Source of the DNA: Ahaetulla prasina
Taxonomy: Eukaryota; Chordata; Lepidosauria; Squamata; Colubridae
DNA length: 64,000 bases
Direction of reading: 5' to 3'
Assembly (NCBI RefSeq): GCF_028640845.1
Contig: NC_080540.1
Span: forward strand, 160,664,438-160,728,437
Shown: piece by piece, positions 59,401 through 62,849 of the stretch
Numbering within the stretch: position 1 is the first letter of the stretch
Layout: every line of letters begins with the position of its first letter
Program-made: the position numbers and the translations under genes
Notes under the pieces: generated by a model
What the model was told of the DNA's origin: nothing
Seen by the model: the letters and a program-made list of their open reading frames with translations, nothing else
Database searches by the model: none

Positions 59401-61391
59401 TGAGGGATCAGCAGGTCAGGCAGAGGGTAAGAGGCCTCTGCTCTCAGTCATGATTCGGAAAGTTGAGAAGAGTCCATTTTTAACCACAGTTTGGGCTGTC
59501 TACTGGGCATGTTAGAACATCTTGGTTTCTTGGTTTCCAAGGAAATAGACAGAGAAACTAGAGTGGCATCTCTAGAGGGATTTTCCTCAGCTTGGTGTTC
59601 TCTCCAGGTTGAGGGCCTGCAGCTGTCAGAATGTTCAGCCAATACGACCAATGGCCCCATCAGCTGGGGATCCCGAGAGATCCATTCGCTTTAAAATAAA
59701 ATAAAATGCCTATGCGTTAGAGTGAAATTGTTTTTAATGCAGAAAAGGCTTGTCTCTCAGATGGCAATTAAGGCTGGGCTGCCCTTCGTAATGTGTATTT
59801 TTAAGATGTCTCTTTACAAAGCCAACCAACCAAGACATTGCCCTGCTACCATTGACAGTAAACAGAGTCATTTGGGGTGGGGGGAGCTAGATTCCGGATC
59901 ATATTCTGCTGGGGTGTCAGGAAAACAAAGACTCTCTTCTACTGGGCAGAGTCTTGAATTAGGCAAAATATTAGCCAGGTGTTCCTCAACTTAAGAACAT
60001 TCATTTAGCGACCATTCAAAGTTACAGTGGCACTGAAAGACGTGACTTACAACCAGTCCTTCAACTTAAGACTGTTGCAGCGCACTTACATGATGCACAC
60101 ATGATCACAATTTCAGCGGCCAGCAACCAGCAAGTGTTCACAACGGTTGCCGTGTCGCCCGGTCATATGATTGCCATTTGCAATCTTCCCAGCCGGCTTC
60201 TGACAAGCGAAGTCAATGAATTCACTTAACAATCATAGCAACAACAACAACAAAAAAGATTGTAAAATCAGGTGTGACTCATTTAATGACTGCATTGCTT
60301 AGCAACTGAAGTCCCAGTCCCAATAGTGGTCATAAGTCGAGGATTATCGGTATGTAGTTAGCACTTTTAAAAAAAAAGGAGTGGGAGCGTCATGTTTGCT
60401 TCAGGATTAAGCATGAGCCGAGGTGGGGCAGTGGTTAGAGTGCAGTACTGCAGGCTACTTCAGCTGACTGCTAGCTGCAGTTGGGCAGTTCAAATCTCAC
60501 CAGGCTCAAGGTTGACTCAGCCGTCCATCCTTCCGAGGTGGGTAAAATGAGGACCCAGATTGTCGGGCAAAATATGCTGACTCTGTAAACCGTTTAGAGA
60601 GGGCTGTAAAAGCACTGTGAAGCGGTATATAAGCTTAAGTGCTATCGCTATTGCTATTTCCACAGTTCTGGGGGTTGCACTGGATCCTGTCTCTCGGTTG
60701 CAGGAAGGGAGGAACGCTTGAACGGTGATCATTATTTCCTGAACTGAAACGTAACCAGGATGGTTGGGGTGTCAGAGGCGCAAAACTCAAAAGAATGCCT
60801 CCCAATGTTCATGCAAAGGCCAGATGATTGTTTTCAACAAGCCTGACTGGGTGCGGGGAAAGTAGCATGGGAGTCAATGAGGGGAATTTGGGGTGGAGCA
60901 TCCTAGCCAAGGCTGTGGGGAGGCCATGCTGCCTATTTCAACCCCTGGAAAGGAAAGGAACGGTCCTCTCCTTTTGAGAAGGGGTTGGGCCATGGCCAGA
61001 GGGGCGGCCCACTCCCACCCTTTTCTCTTAGCTCTGCCTGCACTAAGCAACTGTTGCCAAACCTTTCACTTCCGCTCTGAGTCTGCACCACACAGGGCCG
61101 TGCCCTTCACAGCTGTCTCCCTCACTGTCCCTCGCAGTGCTTCACGCATCCACCCCCCACCCCCACCCCACACTGGTGCCCGAATCCAGGGGTCTGGGAG
61201 TTCTGATAGCCTCTGCTTTTTTTTTTTTAATTATTTTCCTTTTCCTCCTCTGAACTCTCTCCCCTTTCTTCTTTTCCTCCCCTCTCTTTCTCTGCCTCTT
61301 GCTTCCTGCTTCCCCTCCGGACTCACTGCAGCCAAGCGTAAAATGTGGAAATTAAAAACCTTTGGTAGTTTAAGAAATATTTATAAAACAG
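35411..61391 (+). CDS. AGAP2: AGAP2 (PIKE), partial gene span, 13 coding exons
   Basis: AGAP2 is a multidomain GTPase-activating protein for Arf1-class GTPases. It acts in endosomal and AP-1-linked trafficking, and its GTPase-like domain and nuclear forms enhance PI3K/Akt signalling (established for mammalian PIKE). The 13 exons join in one continuous frame of 1425 bases (about 475 codons): N-terminal lead ([15 protein letters not shown]), GTPase-like domain, Ser/Pro linker, first PH half ([19 protein letters not shown]) and basic insertion loop ([16 protein letters not shown]). I choose AGAP2 over AGAP1/AGAP3 by signature words such as [28 protein letters not shown] and [15 protein letters not shown] [17 protein letters not shown], as I recall the human proteins. 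The 5' exon(s) and the PH end, ArfGAP and ankyrin exons are outside the window. Introns are 131 bp to about 5.9 kb and carry many transposons. Confidence 0.93.
35661..35774. mobile_element. Palindromic hAT-like element in AGAP2 intron
   Basis: Ends CAGGAGTTTGCAAACTTGGC and CAAGTTTGCAGACCCCTG. Arms fold back over almost the whole length around the centre GCCAGCAAAG. The flanks GCCTAGCC (35653-35660) and GGCTAGCC (35775-35782) match 7 of 8. Confidence 0.88.
35993..36373. mobile_element. TA-flanked DNA transposon family, copy 7, in AGAP2 intron
   Basis: CAGGTCCTCAGCTGACACC to CGTAAGCTGAGGACTACCTG with TA outside both ends (35991-35992 and 36374-36375). The ends share the compensating GCTGA change on both sides, so the terminal inverted repeats are still paired. 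Confidence 0.87.
36645..36883 (+). mobile_element. tRNA-derived SINE, AGCCAGTTTTGTC head family
   Basis: Head AGCCAGTTTTGTCTAGTGG with A-box-like TCTAGTGGTTTAGGC, body GGCTGGGTGAGTTTGTGCCA, then GGTTGTTGTTGTGGGGAAAA, GAGGAAGGAGTATGAG and CTTGACTTATTTATAAAAG. A second copy lies at 43754-43984. The B box is decayed here. Confidence 0.75.
36884..37293. other. AGAP2 intron, unique sequence up to the P-loop exon
   Basis: No repeat recognised. A GCGGGGGCGGGGGGGAG stretch lies near 37000. The acceptor CTCCACAG ends at 37293. Confidence 0.5.
37294..37381 (+). CDS. AGAP2: AGAP2 exon: P-loop of the GTPase-like domain
   Basis: 88 bp, acceptor CCTCCACAG, donor G|GTGAGC. Encodes [18 protein letters not shown] then [11 protein letters not shown] plus one base. 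GTIKSGKS is the G1/Walker A motif (GxxxxGKS), whose Lys and Ser contact nucleotide phosphates and magnesium. RYLTGSY matches the family after the P-loop. The phase-1 end fits the phase of the next exon. Confidence 0.95.
37382..38130. other. AGAP2 intron, no feature recognised
   Basis: About 750 bp of unique-looking intron without repeat ends. The polypyrimidine tract CTTCTATTTTTCAG leads to the next exon. Confidence 0.5.
38131..38216 (+). CDS. AGAP2: AGAP2 exon: GTPase-like domain, switch region
   Basis: 86 bp, acceptor TTTTTCAG, donor AAG|GTATGA. Encodes [19 protein letters not shown] then [10 protein letters not shown]. This segment holds the place of the Ras switch I/II, but the DxxG of Ras-like proteins is replaced by the REEAG-type sequence typical of AGAPs, consistent with their unusual nucleotide handling. 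Ends on a codon boundary. Confidence 0.95.
38217..38743. other. AGAP2 intron, no feature recognised
   Basis: Unique-looking. Chance frames only. A poly-A stretch near 38732 precedes the CR1 fragment. Confidence 0.45.
38744..38876 (-). mobile_element. CR1 LINE 3' end, minus strand
   Basis: TAACATAACATAATAACAGAG is the reversed (TTATG)n tail, followed by TTGGAAGGGACCTTGGAGG, CTAGTCCAACCCCCTGCCC and CAACATTTTCTTAAAAAT, the reverse complement of the CR1 end at 41857-42001. A short (TA)n follows at 38896-38908. Confidence 0.88.
38973..39894. mobile_element. TA-flanked DNA transposon family, copy 8, interrupted
   Basis: Left part CAGGTAGTCCTTGACTTACA to GCAATGGGGGAACTCAGATT (38973-39225), right part GATCTCTTAACAACTGCAG to GTAAGTCGAGGACTACCTG (39751-39894). 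TA lies outside both ends (38971-38972 and 39895-39896). About 520 bp of foreign sequence separate the two halves. Confidence 0.85.
39230..39750. repeat. Insertion of unknown type inside copy 8
   Basis: Starts near TGATGATAGCCAAATC and ends near CATGTGCCCCTCA. It has CAGTTTATTGGGGAG and no coding frame. Size (about 520 bp) and TG...CA-like limits would fit a solo LTR, but I see no certain duplication, and the borders are inferred only from the interrupted transposon. Confidence 0.45.
40035..42001 (+). mobile_element. CR1 LINE, 5'-truncated
   Basis: Carries about 1.9 kb of CR1 ORF2 and the 3' end: CACTGGAAATTTTTAAG, GGGCAGGGGGTTGGACTAG and a (TTATG)n tail at 41972-42001. Just upstream the 25-base unit starting TTAGATTAGAATTAATTCC is present twice in tandem (about 39984-40033). 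The element lies in the roughly 5.9-kb AGAP2 intron between 38216 and 44157, in the same orientation as the gene. Confidence 0.9.
40039..41916 (+). pseudogene. CR1 reverse transcriptase, broken
   Basis: The first frame (354 codons, 40039-41103) covers the RT fingers and palm: [45 protein letters not shown] with the catalytic Asp, and [16 protein letters not shown]. It stops at 41101-41103 just before the second catalytic block. FADDTKLAG is encoded a few codons later in another phase, so a one-base deletion near 41098 explains the break. Further breaks follow, and the C-terminal end ([18 protein letters not shown]) is open again at 41659-41916. The copy is inactive. Confidence 0.88.
42002..42229. 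other. AGAP2 intron, no feature recognised
   Basis: Short unique-looking stretch after the CR1 tail. Confidence 0.4.
42230..42345. repeat. Old palindromic DNA-element remnant
   Basis: CCTTCCAGATGTTTTTGGAC at the left and GAAACATCTGGAG at the right are inverted, with TACAAGTCTCACAATACTTTG in between. It resembles widespread palindromic elements with CCAGATGTTTTGGACTAC arms. No duplication found. Confidence 0.5.
42346..43753. other. AGAP2 intron with purine-rich tract 43266-43452
   Basis: No exon recognised. 43266-43452 is almost pure A/G (GGAAAGAGAAGAGG, GGAGGAGGAAGAAGAAGG), a polypurine tract that could form triplex or act as low-complexity splice-enhancer-like sequence. A CCTCCTCCCCCCCCACC run lies near 42537. 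Confidence 0.5.
43754..43984 (+). mobile_element. tRNA-derived SINE, second copy of the 36645 family
   Basis: Head AGCCAGTTTGCTCCTAGTGG, A-box-like CTAGTGGTTAAGGC, B box GAGTTCTAGTCTC, body GGATTGTTTTTATGGGGAAAA and GAGTTATTTATAAAAAATAAC, ending in AAATAAATAAAT. It lies about 170 bp before an AGAP2 acceptor. Confidence 0.8.
44157..44298 (+). CDS. AGAP2: AGAP2 exon: central GTPase-like domain
   Basis: 142 bp, acceptor CCCTTACAG after a CTTTTCTTCCCCCC tract, donor G|GTGAGT. Encodes [38 protein letters not shown] and MALALVGTQ plus one base. [12 protein letters not shown] is the conserved hydrophobic strand. VGTQ is completed to VGTQD by the next exon and replaces the NKxD specificity motif of Ras. 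Confidence 0.95.
44343..45000 (+). mobile_element. L1 LINE 3' end in AGAP2 intron, with 11-bp duplication
   Basis: Encodes the last part of L1 ORF2 ([49 protein letters not shown]) from about 44343 to a stop at 44753. The AT-rich 3' end finishes ATAATAAAAAAAAGG. AAGTGCACTCT is present at 44332-44342 and 45001-45011. The insertion point is 44 bp after the splice donor of the preceding AGAP2 exon, same strand as the gene. Confidence 0.9.
45012..45467. other. AGAP2 intron, AT-rich with short microsatellites
   Basis: ATGTATGTATGTGTATG and ACACACACACATGCACACACA tracts at 45370-45425, then ATATAT runs. Nothing else recognised. Confidence 0.5.
45468..45823 (-). mobile_element. tRNA-derived SINE with BovB-type tail, near full length, minus
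   Basis: On the minus strand: head GCGGACGTGGTAGCTCAGTG with A box, B box near GTTTGAATCCCGAG, body GACATCTTTGGACAGCGCTG, and tail ACCTTTACCTTTACC. About 355 bp. On both sides it is set in AT-rich microsatellite sequence. Confidence 0.88.
45841..45940. repeat. AT-rich near-perfect inverted repeat, 42-43 bp arms
   Basis: Left arm 45841-45883 starts GTATACATTTATATTGATAA. Right arm 45899-45940 is its reverse complement with one base fewer and one or two changes, ending ATTATAAATGTATAC. The loop is about 15 bases. It lies directly after the SINE and could extrude a cruciform in DNA or a long hairpin in AGAP2 pre-mRNA. Confidence 0.85.
45941..47216. other. AGAP2 intron, no feature recognised
   Basis: About 1.3 kb of AT-rich intron. 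The acceptor TTTTGTTCCATTCAG ends at 47216. Confidence 0.5.
47217..47351 (+). CDS. AGAP2: AGAP2 exon: end of GTPase-like domain
   Basis: 135 bp, acceptor CATTCAG, donor G|GTGAAT. With the split codon it gives [39 protein letters not shown] and DRVFSE. The first Asp completes VGTQD. TCATYG is the G5-like motif corresponding to SAK of Ras. Phases 2-in and 1-out fit both neighbours. Confidence 0.96.
47352..48112. other. AGAP2 intron, no feature recognised
   Basis: About 760 bp of unique-looking intron. TCGCCCCCCCAAAAAAG near 47672 is the only low-complexity segment. Confidence 0.45.
48121..48310. mobile_element. hAT-like element in AGAP2 intron
   Basis: Ends CAGTGGCCCCCAACCTTTTG and GACTGGGGATTGAGGACTCCTG. 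The flanks TTATAAAG (48113-48120) and TTGTAAAG (48311-48318) match 7 of 8. The interior has GTCCGGTTCCATGGAAAGAG and its approximate inverse GTGCCGGTCCATGGAC. Confidence 0.88.
48319..48751. other. AGAP2 intron, no feature recognised
   Basis: Unique-looking, ending with the tract CCTACCCGTCTCTCCCTTCC and acceptor TTCCAG. Confidence 0.5.
48752..48849 (+). CDS. AGAP2: AGAP2 exon: start of the Ser/Pro linker
   Basis: 98 bp, acceptor CTATTCCAG, donor CCG|GTGGGT. Encodes [20 protein letters not shown] and [17 protein letters not shown] is the last helix of the GTPase-like domain. CKSLPS.PSHS is a family signature at the start of the linker. Ends on a codon boundary after STP. As I recall it, human AGAP2 has VAGQ after this point, which is absent here if the exon joins directly to 51706. 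Confidence 0.94.
48850..49094. other. AGAP2 intron, no feature recognised
   Basis: Short unique-looking stretch after the donor GTGGGTGG. Confidence 0.4.
49095..49325. repeat. hAT-like fragment, GC-rich
   Basis: Starts TGCAATTCACTGGTTGTAAC, CAACCAGTTCGCTTCACGCG and contains TTTTCGCCCTCCCCAAACTC and its inverse-like CTGGGAGGGCGAAAATGG. Similar GCCCTCC / TTTTTG modules fill other hAT-like elements here. The right end is not clear. Confidence 0.5.
49326..50578. other. AGAP2 intron, no feature recognised
   Basis: About 1.25 kb of AT-rich sequence. AAAAAAAAACAACAATTAAAG near 49421 and TGTTGTTGTTTTTT near 49808 are simple. No exon. Confidence 0.4.
50579..50957. mobile_element. TA-flanked DNA transposon family, copy 9
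   Basis: CAGGTAGTCCTCGCCTTGCG to CGTAAGTAGAGGACTACCTG, preceded by TA (50577-50578). The right flank is CC, so the duplication is not intact on that side. Interior as in the other copies (GCAAAGTCAATGGGGAAGCC). Confidence 0.85.
50965..51060. repeat. Cluster of TGATGTAAC short repeats
   Basis: TGATGTAAC occurs five times within about 85 bases (near 50976, 50994, 51024, 51039 and 51050), some followed by CTAGGT or CAAGTGG, plus copies of GGTTCAGTGGCC / GGTGGCTCAGTGG. It directly abuts the head of the SINE at 51061 and looks like small repeated slippage or target duplications. Confidence 0.75.
51061..51211 (+). mobile_element. tRNA-headed SINE with CR1-type tail
   Basis: Head GGTGGCTCAGTGGCTAAGTC (A box) and GCTGCTCGAATCCCTAG (B box) equals the head of the BovB-tail SINE at 56012. 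After CCCTAGTATAGG the sequence switches to GTGGGTTGGACTAGATGGCC and AAGGTCCCTTCCAATTCTG, the 3' end of CR1, with an ATTAAATTAAATTA tail. The CR1 machinery probably mobilised it. Confidence 0.8.
51293..51637. mobile_element. hAT-like element with internal minisatellite (about 4 units)
   Basis: Ends CAGTGGTGAAATCCAATTTT and TTGCTGGATTTCACCCCTG. The flanks GGTGATCG (51285-51292) and GGTGATAG (51638-51645) match 7 of 8. The interior 51374-51539 is a tandem repeat of 41-42 bp. Right end lies only 68 bp before the next AGAP2 exon, inside the branch-point/polypyrimidine neighbourhood. Confidence 0.88.
51374..51539. repeat. 41-42 bp minisatellite, about 4 copies
   Basis: Unit core GGAAGGATACTGCAAAATCT followed by CCATTCCCACCCCACTCC. 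Units differ by a few bases (ATATTGC, ATATTTC, CCTCCCTACTCC). Because 42 is divisible by three, all three phases stay open, which produces long chance frames. Confidence 0.92.
51706..51858 (+). CDS. AGAP2: AGAP2 exon: Ser/Thr-rich linker
   Basis: 153 bp, exactly 51 codons. Acceptor GATTCTTTTCTAG, donor ACT|GTGAGT. Encodes [36 protein letters not shown] and [29 protein letters not shown] is shared by the AGAP family. KRRTSLF resembles a basophilic kinase site. A second AG lies 30 bp upstream (CTCTTAG) but its use would bring an in-frame TAA. Confidence 0.95.
51859..52859. other. AGAP2 intron with hAT fragments and an unclassified repeat
   Basis: 52255-52284 (CAGGGGTGTCAAACTCAAGG) is a hAT left end of the 13834 family, directly joined at about 52303 to GCGAACCGGTAGTAAAGGTAAG ... 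CCACCTCTG, the right end of another hAT family. 52440-52640 (TTTGCAGATGTTTCACTACC, GGTAACATCATCAGTG) looks like a dispersed repeat that I cannot classify. The rest is unassigned. Confidence 0.45.
52860..52946 (+). CDS. AGAP2: AGAP2 exon: linker before PH domain
   Basis: 87 bp, 29 codons. Acceptor TCTCCTTGTAG, donor CAG|GTAAAC. Encodes [20 protein letters not shown] and [18 protein letters not shown] immediately precedes the PH domain in AGAPs. The [16 protein letters not shown] wording separates AGAP2 from AGAP1 (SRKGSDPDKEKK, from memory). Confidence 0.96.
53155..53269. mobile_element. Palindromic hAT-like element with perfect 8-bp duplication
   Basis: Ends CAGGAATCTCCAACCTTGTC and GACAAAGTTGGAGACCCCTG. 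TTCTAAAA flanks both sides exactly (53147-53154 and 53270-53277). The perfect duplication proves the class for the whole palindromic family. It lies in the 545-bp intron between two AGAP2 exons, and its transcript would fold into a near-perfect hairpin. Confidence 0.95.
53492..53596 (+). CDS. AGAP2: AGAP2 exon: PH domain strands 1-3
   Basis: 105 bp, 35 codons. Acceptor TCTCCTGGTAG, donor AAT|GTAAGT. Encodes [20 protein letters not shown] and [15 protein letters not shown]. The pattern LLKR...LN.EWKKKYV.L is the classical PH start. The basic residues between strands 1 and 2 bind phosphoinositide head groups in PH domains. Exact length match with the family. Confidence 0.96.
53746..54234. mobile_element. 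SPIN-like hAT element with perfect 8-bp duplication
   Basis: 489 bp in an AGAP2 intron. Left end CAGCGGTTCTCAACCTGTGG, CACGACCCCGTTGGGAGTCG. Right end GGGGTCGCAGCACTATAAAG, GTTGAGAACCACTG. AGCTACAG on both sides (53738-53745 and 54235-54242) is exact. The ends match my memory of SPIN / OposCharlie-type hAT elements, known for horizontal transfer among tetrapods including squamates. The interior repeats a module with CAAGCCAGCTGCA and TCGCTAGCC three times (near 53880, 53973, 54075), which is not the usual SPIN interior. No transposase. Confidence 0.8.
54235..54746. other. AGAP2 intron, no feature recognised
   Basis: Unique-looking stretch between two DNA transposons. Confidence 0.4.
54747..55200. 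mobile_element. hAT-like element, GGCGAACCT family
   Basis: Ends CCGTGATGGCGAACCTATGG (CAGTGATGG altered in the second base) and AAAAGGTTAGCCATCACTG are inverted repeats. The GC-rich interior has a duplicated module TTTTGGGCCTGGAAGGCCTC ... CACCAA(C/T)CTGGAAGC (54944 and 55028). The flanking octamers match poorly, so it is an older insertion. Confidence 0.8.
55201..55409. other. AGAP2 intron end
   Basis: Contains a short (GT)n run near 55221, then unique sequence and the tract TTTTTCCACCTGTTCTTCC with acceptor CTCCCCAG. Confidence 0.55.
55410..55572 (+). CDS. AGAP2: AGAP2 exon: PH domain strands 3-4 and start of loop insertion
   Basis: 163 bp, acceptor CCTCCCCAG, donor A|GTAAGT. Encodes [37 protein letters not shown] and [17 protein letters not shown] plus one base. 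[21 protein letters not shown] is invariant in the family. After it the PH domain is interrupted by the long Ser/Pro and basic insertion characteristic of AGAPs. Confidence 0.96.
55573..56011. other. AGAP2 intron, no feature recognised
   Basis: Unique-looking stretch. GGGTATCCTCAAG is directly repeated at 55989-56012, next to the SINE insertion. Confidence 0.45.
56012..56370 (+). mobile_element. tRNA-derived SINE with BovB-type tail, full length
   Basis: Head GGATGCGGTGGCTCAGCGGC (A box), B box GCGGTTCGAATCCC matching the consensus GGTTCGAATCC. Body ACATGACCATGGAGACATC and CGGACAGCGCTGGCTCTTCG, tail GCCTTTACCTTTACCTT. TATCCTCAAG before and TATCATCAAG after (9 of 10) mark the target duplication. 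Best preserved copy in the window. Confidence 0.92.
56371..57284. other. AGAP2 intron, no feature recognised
   Basis: Contains GTATATATATATATATCAC near 56495 and a C-rich run ACACCCCCGCCCCCCCTCCCC near 56955. No exon. Confidence 0.45.
57293..57681. mobile_element. hAT-like element with internal minisatellite (about 5 units)
   Basis: Ends CAGTGGTGAAATCTAATTTT and CTGCTGGATATCACCCCTG. GAATGGTC on both sides (57285-57292 and 57682-57689) is exact. Same element as 51293-51637 in the same orientation but with one more 42-bp unit. Confidence 0.93.
57374..57581. repeat. 42-bp minisatellite, about 5 copies
   Basis: Unit GGGGAAGGATATTGCAAAAT then CTCCATTCCCTCCCCACTCC. Units alternate TCTCC and TCCCC after AAAA. 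Chance frames on both strands arise from the 42-base period. Confidence 0.93.
57845..58273. mobile_element. TA-flanked DNA element with CCGTATTTTTC ends
   Basis: Ends CCGTATTTTTCAGACCATAAG and ATACTCTGAAAAGTACGG, inverted, each followed outward by TA (57843-57844 and 58274-58275). Subterminal GACGCACTGGAATATTAAGA and GGTCTATAAGATGCACC are also inverted. The interior repeats GCCTCCCAAA.CCTC and CCTGTTTTTGCC modules. Superfamily uncertain; TA flanks suggest Tc1/mariner-like. Confidence 0.75.
58481..58617. mobile_element. hAT-like miniature element, second copy of 9374 family
   Basis: CAGTGGTGGAGTTCAAGTAA to GGCTGAATCCCACCACTG, 137 bp, the same length as 9374-9510 and alike throughout. The flanks GAACTAAT and GAATAATT match only partly. 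Confidence 0.85.
58618..59045. other. AGAP2 intron, no feature recognised
   Basis: Unique-looking. Ends with CTTATTCCTTCTTCTCCGTAG as acceptor. Confidence 0.55.
59046..59147 (+). CDS. AGAP2: AGAP2 exon: Pro-rich part of PH insertion loop
   Basis: 102 bp, acceptor TTCTCCGTAG, donor G|GTAAGT. Encodes (T)[19 protein letters not shown] and [14 protein letters not shown] plus one base. Corresponds in place to the Pro/Ser-rich, poorly conserved loop of human AGAP2. Similarity is weak here, but the frame, phases and strong splice sites support it. The 132-bp intron to the next exon is very short. Confidence 0.88.
59280..59426 (+). CDS. AGAP2: AGAP2 exon: basic part of PH insertion loop (NLS-like)
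   Basis: 147 bp, acceptor CTGTTCCTGCAG, donor G|GTAAGA. Encodes [39 protein letters not shown] and [10 protein letters not shown] plus one base. RKKHRRKKL is a cluster of basic residues, a candidate nuclear localisation signal in the region reported as such for PIKE. PPPSPM....[19 protein letters not shown] is almost the same as in mammals, as I recall. Confidence 0.95.
59427..59975. other. AGAP2 intron, no feature recognised
   Basis: Unique-looking intron start. Chance frames only. Confidence 0.45.
59976..60350. mobile_element. TA-flanked DNA transposon family, copy 10
   Basis: CAGGTGTTCCTCAACTTAAG to CATAAGTCGAGGATTATCGG, followed by TA (60351-60352). More diverged than most copies, with an (AAC)n expansion AACAACAACAACAAAAAAG near 60241. 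Confidence 0.8.
60413..60657 (+). mobile_element. tRNA-derived SINE (CTATTG-tail family), full length
   Basis: Head GAGCCGAGGTGGGGCAGTGG, B box GCAGTTCAAATCTC, body CCGTCCATCCTTCCGAGGTG and GTGAAGCGGTATATAAGC, tail GCTATCGCTATTGCTATT. Same family as 11442-11684. Confidence 0.88.
60658..61331. other. AGAP2 intron with long pyrimidine tract
   Basis: 61214-61330 is strongly pyrimidine-rich (TTTTCCTTTTCCTCCTC, CTTCTTTTCCTCCCCTCTC), an unusually long tract in front of the acceptor ACTCACTGCAG. The upstream part has no recognisable repeat. The intron remains open in the exon's phase for about 140 codons, which I regard as chance. Confidence 0.5.
61332..61391 (+). CDS. AGAP2: AGAP2 exon: PH domain resumes
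   Basis: 60 bp, acceptor CACTGCAG, donor G|GTAATG. With the split codon it encodes [20 protein letters not shown] plus one base. KMWK.K.FGSLRN.YK is the invariant segment with which the PH domain continues after the loop. The donor is weaker than the others. The next exon, expected to start with EENFEF-like sequence, is not within the remaining 2.6 kb. Confidence 0.95.
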
Positions 61392-61782
61392 GTAATGAGC
61401 GGCGGTGGCAGGTGTGGGCTCTTTTTGTGTGTGTGTGTGTGCGCCATGGCACCCATTGCATGCAGTTGTGCTTACTTTGTGACGTGTGCCCTGCTTTGAT
61501 GTCTGCCCCTGATGCTCAAGGGATATTCCTTCTTGCTTCCCAGTTAACCATCCCCAGGCCAACAAGAGTGTGTACAAATGTTCCCCTTTCCCTCGAACCT
61601 CCATTTCCTCCCAAAATGATTAAGTTCCCAAAATTCTTTCAGAATGAGAGTTTTTGAACTTATTCTGAAACGCAATCAGAATTCCTTTGGGAGGAATATG
61701 TCAGTTCATCAGATGAGACCCAAAAGTGCCAATAAAGAGGGCCATCAAAATCAGTAGATTCTCCAGTACTTCTAGGGTCTCC
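61392..61782. other. AGAP2 intron start
   Basis: TTTTTGTGTGTGTGTGTGTGCGC microsatellite near 61421, otherwise unassigned. Confidence 0.45.
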
Positions 61783-61790
61783 TGCTGTAC

Positions 61791-62051
61791 CAGGGGTGAA
61801 ATCTACTTACCTTCCTTACTGGTTCAGAAGTGCATGCGCCAGGCGTGCGTGTGTCACATGCGCACACACATCCTCTGTGCAGGCGCAAAACCTTTCTGTT
61901 TACAAAACACATTCATTAAAACCAGGAAGTAACGACGGGCAGGCGGGTGGGTGGAGCCTTGCACTGTGATTGCTACCAGTTCTCCGAACTACCAGCCAAG
62001 ATCACTGCCGGATCGCGCGATTCGGTCCGAACCAGGAGCCTTTCACCCCTG
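61791..62051. mobile_element. hAT-like element with perfect 8-bp duplication
   Basis: CAGGGGTGAAATCTACTTACC to CCAGGAGCCTTTCACCCCTG. TGCTGTAC flanks both sides (61783-61790 and 62052-62059). Interior with GTGCATGCGCC, GGTGGGTGGAGCC. Same family as 4383-4575. Confidence 0.93.
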
Positions 62052-62059
62052 TGCTGTAC

Positions 62060-62510
62060 GCAGCCAAAACAATAGAAAGTTGTGTTCTTCTAGCTGTGTT
62101 CTTTCCCTACATGTGCATATAACAATCAGACCCATTTGCATTTCACACTATTTGCTGGAGAGTATAGAGCTCCACAATTTTTGGCGGTGCACAAGCAGGC
62201 TCCTTGAAAGACAAATGGGTATAGAAAGAAGAGCCCAGAAACCTAGAGAGCTTTTCCTCATTTGTATTTATTAACAGTAGGATCATGAATTCTTTATAGA
62301 CTGCCATATCCCCATGATTCTGTCTTCATCTTGTTTCCAACCCATGAGTGAGATAGGCTTAGGATCGTCCCTGGCTGTTCTGCAGGAGTGTGTTTTCTCC
62401 CTCAAGTAGATAGTAAATTTGTACAGTTCCAAGGTATGTAAAAACCGACACATTTTGCAGATTATTCTGTTGCTGGTAGAGTCGTTTGACCTGTTGAGGA
62501 GTGGGAACAG
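62060..62510. other. AGAP2 intron, no feature recognised
   Basis: Unique-looking stretch between two hAT elements. Confidence 0.45.
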
Positions 62511-62518
62511 GCAGAAAC

Positions 62519-62841
62519 CAGTGGTGGGCTGCAACCGGTTTAACAACTGGTTCTGTGAGCGCGTGCTTCATGCGCGAGCACAGGCTTCGCGCATGCGCCT
62601 AACGCGCCTGCGTGCAACATTCAAAATACAGCAATTTGAAGCTCAGCTGCTTACCTTCTAAGGCAGCCCCGGTAAGTAGAACAGCGGAGACGCGGAAATC
62701 AGCTGTGTCATGTGAATCAGCTGAGCCAGATAGAAGGAAACATAGGACAGGATAGGGCCGGGAGCAGGTGGGCGGGGCCAGCTGATCGTCAGAATTACCA
62801 GTTCGCTTGAACCAGTTCGAAACGGCAGCAGCCCACCACTG
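62519..62841. mobile_element. hAT-like element with perfect 8-bp duplication
   Basis: CAGTGGTGGGCTGCAACCGG to GAAACGGCAGCAGCCCACCACTG. GCAGAAAC flanks both sides (62511-62518 and 62842-62849). CpG-rich interior (GCGCGAGCA, TTCGCGCATGCGCC). Confidence 0.93.
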
Positions 62842-62849
62842 GCAGAAAC

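Noticed and set aside
60893..61657. 254-codon frame including the exon at 61332
   Set aside because: Only the 20 codons of the exon are AGAP2-like. The part before is intron, including the long pyrimidine tract, read by chance in the same phase, and a good acceptor separates them.
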